Positions 52,197 through 61,052 of a stretch of DNA of 64,000 nt are shown piece after piece. This DNA comes from UBA1952 sp965246905. Lineage in GTDB: Bacteria > Bacteroidota > Bacteroidia > Chitinophagales > Chitinophagaceae. The notes beneath the pieces were generated by a model. That model had not been told where the DNA came from, ran no database searches, and saw only the letters and a program-made list of their open reading frames with translations. The position numbers and the translations under genes were made by a program. Numbering within the stretch: position 1 is the stretch's first letter; every line of letters begins with the position of its first letter. Location: NCBI GenBank assembly GCA_965246905.1, contig CBDFFZ010000020.1, forward strand, positions 97,696-161,695. Reading direction: 5' to 3'.

Positions 52197-53309
52197 ATGA
52201 ATAAGGAAGAAGAAATACTGGCGCTGGCAGAAGCTGAGCTGGCAGGCACACTAACAGCGGCGCAGAAAAGCGGGCTAGAGGAGCGCCTTGCGGCAGATGC
52301 TGCCTTCGCCAAAGAATATAACGATTCGATAGCCCTGCTGAAAAGCCTGAACGGCAACCGCAGGCAGCGCAATTATAAAGCCCTGCTGAAGAATATTCAC
52401 AATCAGCTCATGGTGCCGGATGCGCCGAAGAAGCCAAAGATCATTTCTTTCTCCCCGCAGCAATGGCGGACGGCTGCCGTAGCAGCAAGCGTAGCCTTGC
52501 TTACCTCTTTTGGTACGATGCTGATGATGCGTGTAAATGAGCGGAAGGCCGCTACAGCGCAAAATATCCAGCTTTTGCGCCATGAGATCAATAACATCAA
52601 GCAATCACAGAACAGCCAGCAACGCGATATTGCAACCATTAAAGGCCAGCAGGCTGCTACGCCCGCTGCCACACCGGCTATGCAGCCAAGTAATTTCAGC
52701 GGCACTGGCTTTGCCCTTACCAATGATGGTTATGTGATCACCAATTACCACGTTACAGATGGCGCTGATTCCGTATTCATCCAGACCCGCAACGGCCATT
52801 ACCATAAAGCCCGTGTAAAAGCCATCGACCCTAAAGCCGATCTTGCCGTGCTGAAAATTGAAGATGAGGATTTCCGCTTCGGCAAGGGCGACCTGCCTTA
52901 CGCTTTTGCGCCCGGCAAGGCAGCGCTTGGCGCACGCATTTATACACTTGGCTTCCCGCAGGATGAAATCGTTTATAATGAAGGCTACATCTCCAGCCGA
53001 AACGGCTATGAAGGCGATTCTATGCAATACCAGCTGGATGTAACGGCAAGCCCCGGGCAGAGCGGCGCACCGGTGCTGGATAATAACGGCAATGTGCTTG
53101 CCTTCATCCGCAGCAAGAATAATGATGAGGAGCGCACTACTTATGCGGTAAGCTCAAAAGCTTTGCTACGCCTCTTGCACGATTTAAAGCAAACAGATGT
53201 GCGCCTGCCGAAAACAGCGCATCTCAGCGCCTACAGCCGCGAGCAGCAGATTGAAAAGCTGCAGGATTATACCTGCATGATACAGGTGTATAAAAAGCAG
53301 AATAACTAA
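52197..53309 (+). CDS. Membrane protein: anti-sigma-like N-terminus fused to trypsin-like serine protease
   Basis: 370 residues. A cytoplasmic N-terminus (about 1-85, acidic helices, no zinc motif) precedes one membrane helix (about 91-110). A coiled-coil follows (about 120-150: 'NIQLLRHEINNIKQSQNSQ') and then an S1C-type trypsin-like protease domain (about 165-310) with the triad His in 'VITNYHVTDGAD', Asp in 'KADLAVLKIED' and Ser in 'ASPGQSGAPVLD'. There is no PDZ domain. The domain order matches a membrane anti-sigma factor whose periplasmic sensor is a protease. It lies 51 bp after the ECF sigma gene. Role as regulator of that sigma is inference. Confidence 0.85.
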   Translation: MNKEEEILALAEAELAGTLTAAQKSGLEERLAADAAFAKEYNDSIALLKSLNGNRRQRNYKALLKNIHNQLMVPDAPKKPKIISFSPQQWRTAAVAASVALLTSFGTMLMMRVNERKAATAQNIQLLRHEINNIKQSQNSQQRDIATIKGQQAATPAATPAMQPSNFSGTGFALTNDGYVITNYHVTDGADSVFIQTRNGHYHKARVKAIDPKADLAVLKIEDEDFRFGKGDLPYAFAPGKAALGARIYTLGFPQDEIVYNEGYISSRNGYEGDSMQYQLDVTASPGQSGAPVLDNNGNVLAFIRSKNNDEERTTYAVSSKALLRLLHDLKQTDVRLPKTAHLSAYSREQQIEKLQDYTCMIQVYKKQNN

Positions 53310-53322
53310 ATTTTTTAAAGAG

Positions 53323-53347
53323 AAGCGGCTTTAAGGCCGCTTTTTTA
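53323..53347. terminator. Rho-independent terminator
   Basis: Stem 'aagcggc' / 'gccgctt' with 'tttttta', 14 bp after the protease gene stop. Confidence 0.85.
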
Positions 53348-53415
53348 TTGGGTAAATTGGTCAATGCTAAAACTACCGGCATTGTCTGTTCGTATTTCCT
53401 GTACAAACACCGTCT

Positions 53416-53443
53416 TTGATCCCGCAGGCATATTGTAACTTCG
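53416..53443 (+). promoter_or_regulatory. Candidate promoter of tatC
   Basis: TTG (53416-53418) followed after 17 bp by TAACTTCG (53436-53443), a variant of the TAnnTTTG -7 box, 24 bp upstream of the tatC start. It fits the position but not the exact consensus. Confidence 0.35.
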
Positions 53444-53466
53444 CGGCTATTGCCTAAAATACCATT

Positions 53467-54324
53467 GTGAGCATTATCACCCGTTTCATTAACCGTACCA
53501 ATTCAGGGCCGAACGGCGAAATGTCGTTCATGGATCATATCGAAGACCTGCGCTGGCATATTGTGCGGGCTATTGCGGCGATCCTCATCTGCGCCATTAT
53601 TATCTTCTTTAATATAGAATGGATTTTTGATCACATAATTCTCGGCCCGGCGCATTCCACTTTTATTGCTTACCGCTGGCTTTGCTCACTGGGCAATCTC
53701 CTGCATATAAAAGCACTCTGCCTGGGGGATATGAACCTGTCATTCCAGAGCACGGAGCTAAGCGGGCAATTTATGACCGCCTTCTCCTCCTCTTTCATGA
53801 TCGGGTTTATTGTATCCTTCCCGTATGTATTTTTCGAGTTCTGGCAATTCCTCAAGCCGGCGCTAAAGCCTTCGGAGCTGAAGTATGCGCGCGGCATTGT
53901 ATTCTGGAGCTCACTGCTCTTCTTTGCAGGTGTGCTGTTTGCCTATTATATCATTGCGCCCTTTACTATCAACTTTTTTGCTAATTACCAACTTAGCCCA
54001 GTCTTCAAGAACATCATTACCATTGATAATTATTATGAAACGATGAGCGATATGGTGCTGGGCATGGGCATCGTATTTGAGCTGCCCATCGTGGTTTTCT
54101 TCCTTTCGAAGCTGGGCATTATTACCCCTGCCCTATTGCGTAAGCAGCGCCGCTACGCCTATTTCATCATCCTGATTATTTCGGAAGTGATTACCCCGCC
54201 CGATTGGTTTAGCTGTTTTCTTGTAATGATCCCGCTCGTAATGCTTTATGAGCTCGGCATCAGCATCAGTCAGCGGGCAATGAATACACGTTTGCGCGAT
54301 CAGATCGAAGAAGAGAATTCTTAA
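53467..54324 (+). CDS. tatC: Twin-arginine translocase subunit TatC
   Basis: 285 residues from a GTG. 'MSFMDHIEDLRWHIVRAIAAI' (about 19-39) is the TatC N-terminal signature, and six membrane helices follow ('FMIGFIVSFPYVFFEFWQFLKPALKPSE' region about 117-144, 'MVLGMGIVFELPIVVFFLSKLG' about 197-218). TatC forms the receptor core that exports folded Tat substrates. No tatA/tatB lies in this window. rpiB follows after 73 bp on the same strand. Confidence 0.96.
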   Translation: MSIITRFINRTNSGPNGEMSFMDHIEDLRWHIVRAIAAILICAIIIFFNIEWIFDHIILGPAHSTFIAYRWLCSLGNLLHIKALCLGDMNLSFQSTELSGQFMTAFSSSFMIGFIVSFPYVFFEFWQFLKPALKPSELKYARGIVFWSSLLFFAGVLFAYYIIAPFTINFFANYQLSPVFKNIITIDNYYETMSDMVLGMGIVFELPIVVFFLSKLGIITPALLRKQRRYAYFIILIISEVITPPDWFSCFLVMIPLVMLYELGISISQRAMNTRLRDQIEEENS

Positions 54325-54397
54325 TTATGGAATTGGGAATTTGTAATTAGAAATTGGGCCGAAAGAGCCGCTAACCTGTTTTAAATTATTAACATAG

Positions 54398-54850
54398 ATG
54401 AATATATCGTTTGATAAATCATTGCCCATTGCCCTTGGTGCGGACCATGCAGGCTTTGAATACAAGGAATTATTGAAAGAGGAATTGCGAAGCCTCGGCT
54501 GGCTCGTGGAAGATAAAGGCACGCACAGCCTTGACAGCACTGATTATCCTGATTATGCGCACCCGGTGGCTATTGCTGTTGAAAGAGGCAGTGTTGCAGC
54601 GGGCATCCTCATCTGCGGCAGCGGCATCGGCGTAAGCATTACGGCCAACCGTCACTACGGTGTACGCGCCGCGCTTTGCTGGAACAACGAGGTAGCCGGG
54701 CTATGCAGGCAGCACAATAACGCAAACGTGCTTTGCATGCCCGCGCGATTCATTTCTGTTGAAGAGATGAAAACGATGGTGCATACTTTTTTAAATATAG
54801 CATTTGAAGGCGGGCGGCACGAGCAGCGTGTGGAGAAGATGGAATGCTAA
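54398..54850 (+). CDS. rpiB: Ribose-5-phosphate isomerase B
   Basis: 150 residues. 'PIALGADHAGFEYKE' (about 10-24), 'DYPDYAHPVAIAVERG', 'GILICGSGIGVSITANR' (catalytic Cys about 71) and 'CRQHNNANVLCMPARFIS' are RpiB signatures. It interconverts ribose-5-phosphate and ribulose-5-phosphate in the pentose phosphate pathway. The low-complexity 'aattgggaatttgtaattag' spacer before it lies in the 73-bp gap to tatC. Confidence 0.95.
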   Translation: MNISFDKSLPIALGADHAGFEYKELLKEELRSLGWLVEDKGTHSLDSTDYPDYAHPVAIAVERGSVAAGILICGSGIGVSITANRHYGVRAALCWNNEVAGLCRQHNNANVLCMPARFISVEEMKTMVHTFLNIAFEGGRHEQRVEKMEC

Positions 54851-55284
54851 GTTTTGTGGCAGAGTTGACTTGCACTATTGTCCATGATTGTTCCTACATT
54901 TCTTCTATCTGTAACCACGCCACGGTCAAGGTATAGGGCTACTGATAGTTCCGATTGTGGATTTACGCAAAAGACTATTCGCTTAATGTAAGAGAGCTAA
55001 AATTATATCCATAAAAATCCCGATACATGTCGAAGCAGATAGTTCATCCCCGCCCGCATATGCAATGCGGATGTGCCCGGTGAGGCTTTTGCGAAGCAGT
55101 TGCATAGTAGTTCTCGACGGTTTTTACAAGTCTATATAGCTTTTATTATAAGCGGCTCAAGCTGACTAAGCCCGTCCCGACCCTGGCTGCGCAATTTACT
55201 ATTCAGTAATCATAAAAATCAAAAGAATCACAGTTCAGACAGCCGTCACCCAGGCTCAATAGAAATTCGCCCGCATAACGACTC
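54851..55284. other. 434-bp intergenic region without recognised gene
   Basis: Convergent space between rpiB (+) and recN (-). No open frame, clear hairpin or repeat stands out. It may hold both transcription terminators, or remnants of old sequence that cannot be identified by eye. Confidence 0.4.
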
Positions 55285-56946
55285 CTAAAGCTCCACCAAC
55301 TCCCGCGCATTCTGTAAAGCCGCTTCACTTGGCTGCTCACCGCCAATCATCCTGGCAATGGCCATCACCCGCTCTTCGGGCATTAGCTCCCGCACTTTTG
55401 TTGTGATTCTTTGCCTGCCATCTGCATCTTTATACACGTAAAAATGACGGCTGCCCCTGGCTGCAACCTGCGGCTGATGGGTAATACAGATTACCTGGTG
55501 GTACTGAGAGATATCGCGCAACAGGAGGCCTACCTGGCGCGCCGCCTCACCGGAAATGCCGGTATCCACTTCATCGAAAATAAGGGTTGGCAACTCCATA
55601 GCCTGGGCGGTCAGGGATTTTATAGAAAGCATAATCCGGCTCATTTCGCCACCGGAAGCGGCTTTGTGCAGCGGCAGGAATTGTCCGCTCTTATTGGCAT
55701 CCAGCAGGAAATGTACTTCATCTATGCCAGAGGCTACGGGCTGTGCGGCGGCATTAATTTTAATGCTAAACTGCGCATTGGGCATACCTACGAGGCTAAG
55801 GAGGCGCGTTACATCTTTGGAAATGACTGGCGCAACTTCATTACGGCGTTTTGAAATTTCTCCGGCAACGCGGACGGCTTCTTTTAATAGATTTGCCTGC
55901 TCTTTTTCCAGCTGCCCAATTATTTCAGTAAGGTTGAGCGATGCCTCCAATTCCGTTTCTAAAGTTGCCTGTAGTTGAAGGAGCTCGGCCGTACCGGCAA
56001 CACTGTGCTTCTTGAACAATTTATAGCCAAGATCCATGCGCTCCTGTAGCTCCTGCATAAGGCCGGCATCGAGCGATACACTGCCTTCGAGGCTTTCGAT
56101 CTCCGAAACAAGGTCCTTTAATTCTGCATGCACGGATACCATGCGCTGCTGCACAGGAATGGAAAGCGGCAGCAATTCCGAGAGGCTGCCGAGCTGCTGA
56201 CTGATTTTTTTGAGCTCATTGACCATAGGCAATTCACCCTCATCAAGCGTGGTTCTTGCGGCCTGGAGGATGCCCAATATACGCTCGGCATGGGTCAGGG
56301 CTTTTAACTGGGCTGCAGCATCTTCCACCTCGCCCTCCTTAAAGCCTGCGGCAGACAATTCGTCTAATAAAAACTGCTTGTAATCGGACTCTTTCTGCCA
56401 CTGCGCCTGCTGATCACGATGGGTGGCAAGCTGCGCGCTTGTCTTTCTATACTGCTGGAAAGCCTGTTTGTACTGCTGTTGCAAAGCTGCATTTTTTGCC
56501 ACTGCATCCAGCACATTGAGCTGAAAAGGCTCATCCTGCAAAGCCATATGATCAAACTGCTGATGCAGATCGACAAGCAGGGAAGTAAGCTTATTGAGGA
56601 TACTGAGGTTTACAGGGGTATCATTTACAAAAGCGCGGGTTTTGCCGGAGGTACTGATCTCACGACGGATAATGCAGTGCGCCTCATCATCGAGCTCATA
56701 ACTGCTGAGCGCTTCACGGAAAGTTGGATTCCGGGCTACATCGAAATGGGCTTCGACCACGCATTTTTCTTCTTTATTAATGAGTACCGTGGTATCGGCG
56801 CGCTCACCGAGAATAAGGGAAAGGGCACCGAGAATGATGCTTTTGCCGGCACCTGTCTCGCCGGTTACGGTATTGAGATGAGCATCGGGGGTAAGGGCAA
56901 GGTTATCAATAATCGCATAATTGCGGATCACTAATTTCTGAAGCAT
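55285..56946 (-). CDS. recN: DNA repair protein RecN
   Basis: 553 residues, an SMC-like ATPase. The Walker A 'TGETGAGKSIILGALSL' (about 28-44) starts the N-terminal half-site, two long coiled-coil stretches (about 150-370) follow, and the C-terminal half-site has 'AASGGEMSRIMLSIK' (ABC signature, about 432-446) and 'LIFDEVDTGISGEAARQV' (Walker B, about 460-477). RecN promotes double-strand-break repair and cohesion. A short repeated motif occurs just upstream (56981-57030). Confidence 0.96.
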   Translation of the reverse strand: MLQKLVIRNYAIIDNLALTPDAHLNTVTGETGAGKSIILGALSLILGERADTTVLINKEEKCVVEAHFDVARNPTFREALSSYELDDEAHCIIRREISTSGKTRAFVNDTPVNLSILNKLTSLLVDLHQQFDHMALQDEPFQLNVLDAVAKNAALQQQYKQAFQQYRKTSAQLATHRDQQAQWQKESDYKQFLLDELSAAGFKEGEVEDAAAQLKALTHAERILGILQAARTTLDEGELPMVNELKKISQQLGSLSELLPLSIPVQQRMVSVHAELKDLVSEIESLEGSVSLDAGLMQELQERMDLGYKLFKKHSVAGTAELLQLQATLETELEASLNLTEIIGQLEKEQANLLKEAVRVAGEISKRRNEVAPVISKDVTRLLSLVGMPNAQFSIKINAAAQPVASGIDEVHFLLDANKSGQFLPLHKAASGGEMSRIMLSIKSLTAQAMELPTLIFDEVDTGISGEAARQVGLLLRDISQYHQVICITHQPQVAARGSRHFYVYKDADGRQRITTKVRELMPEERVMAIARMIGGEQPSEAALQNARELVEL

Positions 56947-56980
56947 GTAATGGCGGAGGATTCGGCTGCAAAGATATGGG

Positions 56981-57030
56981 TTGGAGCTTCGCGTTAGATG
57001 AAGTTGGATAGGTTAGAGCTTCGCGTTGGA
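56981..57030. repeat. Short 'ttggagcttcgcgttggat' repeats upstream of recN
   Basis: Two copies of a 19-20 bp unit (ttggagcttcgcgttagatg at 56981; ttagagcttcgcgttggac at 57013), 35 bp upstream of the recN start. Variants of the same unit occur upstream of the VWA gene (58203-58284). Confidence 0.7.
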
Positions 57031-57093
57031 CAAAACCGGAAGCTATAGAGATCATGTAAATCCTTAAATCATGTAAATCATGGTTCCGATACA

Positions 57094-58191
57094 CTACCGC
57101 ACTGTCTTGCGCTTATTCCGCTCATAATCCTCAAATACAAATGAGCCCAAGCCATCTAATGAAGAATAGAATGCCTTACCTCCATTCACCTCTGTAAACT
57201 GCCTTACAAAGGCCTGTAAATACGGGTCGTTCGCGATCATAAACGTGATAACCGGTGTCTTCAGCCGCTTTAGCTGACCGGCGAGATTCAGCGTCCTGTT
57301 TAATATCTTACTATCTATGCCAAAGCTGTTCTTATAGTACTTCTTCCCGATCTTCAGGCAGGTGGGCTTGCCGTCCGTGATCATGAATATTTGCTTGTTG
57401 GGGTTTTTCCGGCGGCGCAGGAGATCCATCGCCAGCTCTAATCCTGCTACCGTATTGGTATGGTACGGGCCTACTTCGAGGTAGGGAAGGTCTTTCATTT
57501 CTATCTGCCAGGCATCATTGCCGAAAACCACGATATCCAGCGTGTCTTTCGGGTATCTTGTGGTGATCAATTCGCTCAGCGCCATCGCTACTTTCTTGGC
57601 CGGTGTAATGCGGTCTTCACCATACAGGATCATCGAGTGCGAAATATCGATCATCAGCACGGTCGAGGTCTGCGTTTTAAAATCGCGCTCATGGATCTCA
57701 AGGTCATCCTCCCGCATGGAAAAATTATCCACGCCCTGATTCACATAAGCATTGCGCAGCGAGCCGGTAAAATCAATGCTTTCCAGCGTATCGCCGAATT
57801 CAAAAGGCCGCGTTTCGGGGTTGATCTCATCACCCTGACCTGTTTTGAAGGTCTGGTGGTTGCCGCCCTTTGTTTTCTTCAGCTTGCCGAATATCTCATC
57901 GAGCGAGCGCTTGCGGATGGTCTGCTCGCTCTTGGCCGTAAGCTTATAGGCTCCGTTATTTTCGGCTTCTTTGAGATAACCGTTCTTTTTAAGGTCTTCG
58001 ATAAAATCACCGATGCCGTATTCATCAGTAGCAAAGCCGTGCTCCCGGTCCAGCTGGGTAAGCCAGTTGAGGGCCTCCGTGGCATCGCCGGCAGTATAGT
58101 TGAGGAGCTGCATAAAGAGATCGAGCAGCTTTTCGAAGGGAGAGCCGTTATTTTGTTCCGGCTTGTATTCTGAGAAGATAAATCCGCGCAT
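57094..58191 (-). CDS. VWA-domain protein (Mg-chelatase D-like)
   Basis: 365 residues. The C-terminal VWA domain (about 170-340) carries the MIDAS motif 'TVLMIDISHSMILYGEDRITP' (DxSxS, about 177-197) and 'IFMITDGKPTC' (about 271-281). The N-terminus (about 1-165) is helical and basic with 'RKRSLDEIFGKLKK'. VWA proteins of this type often accompany a MoxR-like AAA ATPase in metal insertion or complex assembly, but none is adjacent. Function here is unknown. The upstream region contains the repeats at 58203-58284. Confidence 0.85.
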   Translation of the reverse strand: MRGFIFSEYKPEQNNGSPFEKLLDLFMQLLNYTAGDATEALNWLTQLDREHGFATDEYGIGDFIEDLKKNGYLKEAENNGAYKLTAKSEQTIRKRSLDEIFGKLKKTKGGNHQTFKTGQGDEINPETRPFEFGDTLESIDFTGSLRNAYVNQGVDNFSMREDDLEIHERDFKTQTSTVLMIDISHSMILYGEDRITPAKKVAMALSELITTRYPKDTLDIVVFGNDAWQIEMKDLPYLEVGPYHTNTVAGLELAMDLLRRRKNPNKQIFMITDGKPTCLKIGKKYYKNSFGIDSKILNRTLNLAGQLKRLKTPVITFMIANDPYLQAFVRQFTEVNGGKAFYSSLDGLGSFVFEDYERNKRKTVR

Positions 58192-58202
58192 AAATTCTTT
58201 TG

Positions 58203-58284
58203 TTGGAGGCTTTGCTGTTGGATGGGGTTGGATGTAGTTGGAGGCTTCGTCGTTGGATGAGGTTGGAGGTTTCGCCGTTGGAGC
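58203..58284. repeat. Short 'ttggaggcttcgccgttggatg' repeats upstream of the VWA gene
   Basis: Three copies of a ~22-bp unit (58203, 58238, 58263), with a 'ggttggatgtag' spacer after the first, 12 bp upstream of the leftward start at 58191. They share the core with the copies near recN. The following 58300-58355 is low-complexity 'ttccaaattcc'-type sequence common in Bacteroidota intergenic space. Confidence 0.75.
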
Positions 58285-58445
58285 ATAATCTTACGCCCCA
58301 CACCAATTCCTAATCAACAATTCCAAATTCCCCTAACTCCAAATTCCCAGTAATTAAAATTACATCAATCGCGCCACGCGTCATTATAGAAAGCGCTTAC
58401 CTTCCTATTTGATGATAGATAAATGGAGCTATTTTTACCGCACCC

Positions 58446-59831
58446 TTGGAAATGAGCTTTACCGAAAGAAATATCATTACGCTTAACCGCTTCCTGTGGC
58501 TCATGCTGCCTGCGCTGCAAATTGCTTTGCTCTGCATGCTCCCGGCGCCCGCCAACGAGACTGAGCGGATGATTACCGGCACTTTTCTCCTCATAACGGG
58601 CTTCTCCTCTTACCAGCTTTTTACCGATGCCCGGCCTTATTCACTCAATAAGATCTGGTGGCTTTTCGGCGCTATCTTCCTCGGCTTTGTGCCGTCCGTA
58701 CAGGCTGCGGTGCATCATTCGCCCTGGCGCAATGGGGATATTCTCCCCCAAACCATGCTCTTTGCAAACGGGCTTATCCTGGCCTGCTTTGCCCTGTATT
58801 TCCTGGTGCGCAGGTTCCTGCCGCGCCCAACCGGCCCGGATGCCGTTACGCGTTTCCCGGATCAATATATTCAACGTTTCCGGGTGGGCGCGCCCTTGCT
58901 CATGCTTGCCTGCCTTGCCTGTCTTTTCTTCGCCTACGGCCCTAAAGGGCTCCTGCTTCGCGGCCATGCAGAGGCTGCGGCAATGCAATACAATTCCGCT
59001 TTCCAGCTTTTATTTGATAAAGGGCTGCGCGGGGTAATGCTCTATCTTTCCATCGCAGCCATATTGTTGTACCGGCAGAAAGCATTGAGCGGCGCGGTGC
59101 TCGGCTTCCTGCTTGCCATCGCGTTCATGGGCAATTTCCCACTCGCCCTGCCCCGCTATCTCGCCTTTACCATTTACTTATCCTGGCTGCTTGCTGCAGG
59201 CTTTTGCTGGATGCAGAAACGGCATCTTTTTACAATGCTCATTCTTTCGCTGCTGCTGCTCGCCGGGCCCATTATGGATGTAACGCGCTATGCAGGCATC
59301 GATATGCAGGAGCGGATACAATCGCCGGCGGAGCTTTTTAAAAAATCCTACCTCACTTCCGATTTTGATGCCTATTCTTCGCTCTGCCGCGTAATGCAGT
59401 TTACACAGGCGCATGGCGCCACCCACGGCAGGCAGCTAAGCGGCGTAGTTTTATTTTTCATTCCACGAAGCATTTGGCCGGGCAAGCCTATTGGCAGCGG
59501 CGCATTTATTTTTACGGATCTCGGCGCAGAGTTCAAGAATGTATCCTGCACTTATCTTGCCGAAGGCTATATCAACTGGGGCCTGCTGGGCAGCCTGCTT
59601 TTTACGCTTGCGCTTACCGTGCTCATCACCCGCTATGATAGCTATTACAGCACCCATACCGGGGCCCTGGCCTGCTATAAAACCATCTTTTATTTCGTGC
59701 TTTGCGGCATGCTGCTGTTCCTCCTGCGCGGGGATCTGCTTTCTTCGTTTGCCTATACCTTCGGGCTGCTTTTCAGCGGCTGGCTTACGCACCGCATTAT
59801 TATGGGCCGGATTTTTATTAAGAAGAATTAA
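58446..59831 (+). CDS. Polysaccharide polymerase/O-antigen ligase-like membrane protein
   Basis: 461 residues with about 12 membrane helices. The loop 'SSLCRVMQFTQAHGATHGRQLSGVVLFFIPRSIWPGKPIGSG' (region about 320-360) is the long periplasmic loop seen in Wzy-like oligosaccharide repeat-unit polymerases. A rather high GC content is noticeable. It would polymerise or transfer lipid-linked surface glycan. The SRPBCC gene starts at the base after its stop. Assignment is by topology and loop signature, not by a named match. Confidence 0.7.
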   Translation: MEMSFTERNIITLNRFLWLMLPALQIALLCMLPAPANETERMITGTFLLITGFSSYQLFTDARPYSLNKIWWLFGAIFLGFVPSVQAAVHHSPWRNGDILPQTMLFANGLILACFALYFLVRRFLPRPTGPDAVTRFPDQYIQRFRVGAPLLMLACLACLFFAYGPKGLLLRGHAEAAAMQYNSAFQLLFDKGLRGVMLYLSIAAILLYRQKALSGAVLGFLLAIAFMGNFPLALPRYLAFTIYLSWLLAAGFCWMQKRHLFTMLILSLLLLAGPIMDVTRYAGIDMQERIQSPAELFKKSYLTSDFDAYSSLCRVMQFTQAHGATHGRQLSGVVLFFIPRSIWPGKPIGSGAFIFTDLGAEFKNVSCTYLAEGYINWGLLGSLLFTLALTVLITRYDSYYSTHTGALACYKTIFYFVLCGMLLFLLRGDLLSSFAYTFGLLFSGWLTHRIIMGRIFIKKN

Positions 59832-60287
59832 ATGGCCGTTCATCAGTTTACACAGCAACAGCAGCTCAACGCTGATCTTAATACCGTCTGGAAATTCTTC
59901 TCCGGTGCCAACAACCTGCAGGCCATTACGCCTGAGTACATGCGCTTCCGCGTTACCTCTGGTACACTGCCGGAGGAGATATATCCGGGCATGATCATTA
60001 CCTACAAAGTATCGCCGCTGCTGGGTATCCCGCTTTTCTGGATGACGGAGATCACGCAGGTGCAGCCGCAGAAATTGTTTGTGGATGAGCAGCGCCGCGG
60101 GCCTTACCGCATGTGGCACCACCAGCATCATTTTGAGGAGAAAGACGGCGGCGTGCTCATGCGGGATATCGTGCATTACGAGCTGCCGCTGGGCATCTTA
60201 GGCGAAGCCGCCAACCTGATCTTCGTAAAGCGGCAGCTCGAATCCATTTTCGATTTCCGGCGAAAGAAGGTAGAAACGATCTTTTAA
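59832..60287 (+). CDS. SRPBCC (START/Bet v 1-like) family protein
   Basis: 151 residues. 'QQLNADLNTVWKFFSGANNLQAITPEYMRF' region (about 6-35) and 'PLFWMTEITQVQPQKLFVDEQRRGPYRMWHHQHHFEEKDGGVLMRDIVHYELPLG' region (about 56-110) are those of the SRPBCC superfamily (ligand-binding helix-grip fold, often called cyclase/dehydrase-like). The ATG directly abuts the stop of the upstream gene. Its ligand is unknown. Confidence 0.85.
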   Translation: MAVHQFTQQQQLNADLNTVWKFFSGANNLQAITPEYMRFRVTSGTLPEEIYPGMIITYKVSPLLGIPLFWMTEITQVQPQKLFVDEQRRGPYRMWHHQHHFEEKDGGVLMRDIVHYELPLGILGEAANLIFVKRQLESIFDFRRKKVETIF

Positions 60288-60347
60288 GATGGATGCACCG
60301 GCATTTTCCAACACCTGTCCGAAGCAAATAATCAGCAATTTTACAAC

Positions 60348-60632
60348 ATGGAAATACTACAAAAAGATCAGGACGGCAACGGCATCTTCTACATGGAGAA
60401 AAATGGCGAAACCGTTGCAGAAATGACCTACCGCCGGCAGGGCACCGACCGAATGATCATAGACCATACAGAAGTATCGGACATCCTGAAAGGCACCGGC
60501 GCAGGCATGAGCTTACTGGACGCGGCAGTAACTTTTGCAAAAGAAAATGAGCTGAAAATAGTGCCGCTCTGCCCCTATGTAAAGCACCAGTTTGAGAAAA
60601 CGCCTGATAAGTACGCGGATGTAGCCGCATAG
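60348..60632 (+). CDS. Small GNAT-like N-acetyltransferase (YjdJ-type)
   Basis: 94 residues. 'EMTYRRQGTDRMIIDHTEVSDILKGTGAGMSLLDAAVTFAKENELKIVPLCPYVKHQF' (region about 27-84) is the pattern of the short YjdJ-like GNAT proteins, which have an acetyl-CoA-binding loop ('LKGTGAGMSL') and a final 'PLCPYV' strand. The substrate is unknown. It follows the SRPBCC gene by 60 bp. Confidence 0.8.
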   Translation: MEILQKDQDGNGIFYMEKNGETVAEMTYRRQGTDRMIIDHTEVSDILKGTGAGMSLLDAAVTFAKENELKIVPLCPYVKHQFEKTPDKYADVAA

Positions 60633-60676
60633 GGACGCCCGGGCTTTAAGCAAGGCATCGTGGAATTACAGGCCGG

Positions 60677-61015
60677 CTATTTCCCTTCGCGAAGCTGCTG
60701 CCCCAGCCTGCGCAGCTCATCTATAGGCAAAGCCTGTAGCTTTTTCAGAAAATCAAGATCCTCATCTTCTTTTTGGAGGATATTTAATGGAATGTCCTTG
60801 TCCTGTCCCTTATCGGGCACCCAGGTGAGCAGATCATTGGGCGTGCATTTCAGGAGAATGCACATCAGCTCGATATGCTTCAGCGATGGCCGCTCATAAA
60901 GGCCCGCATAGATCTTATGAGCTGCCGAAGCAGGTATCCCCGCATCCCGCAGGAAGGCGAATGGGGTAGCTATCCCGCGTGCCAGCATTACTTTTTTTGG
61001 ATCAAGACTTAACAT
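60677..61015 (-). CDS. XRE-family helix-turn-helix transcriptional regulator
   Basis: 112 residues. A Cro/CI-type HTH spans about 10-65 ('ARGIATPFAFLRDAGIPASAAHKIYAGLYERPSLKHIELMCILLKCTPNDLL' region), followed by a Lys/Asp/Glu-rich helical tail. It is a small DNA-binding regulator of unknown targets. The 21-bp-period array C starts 38 bp upstream of its start, so the array may lie over its own promoter. Convergent with the GNAT gene. Confidence 0.85.
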   Translation of the reverse strand: MLSLDPKKVMLARGIATPFAFLRDAGIPASAAHKIYAGLYERPSLKHIELMCILLKCTPNDLLTWVPDKGQDKDIPLNILQKEDEDLDFLKKLQALPIDELRRLGQQLREGK

Positions 61016-61052
61016 GGTCGTTATTTATTTCCCGATAGTTGATAGAGCCCTC

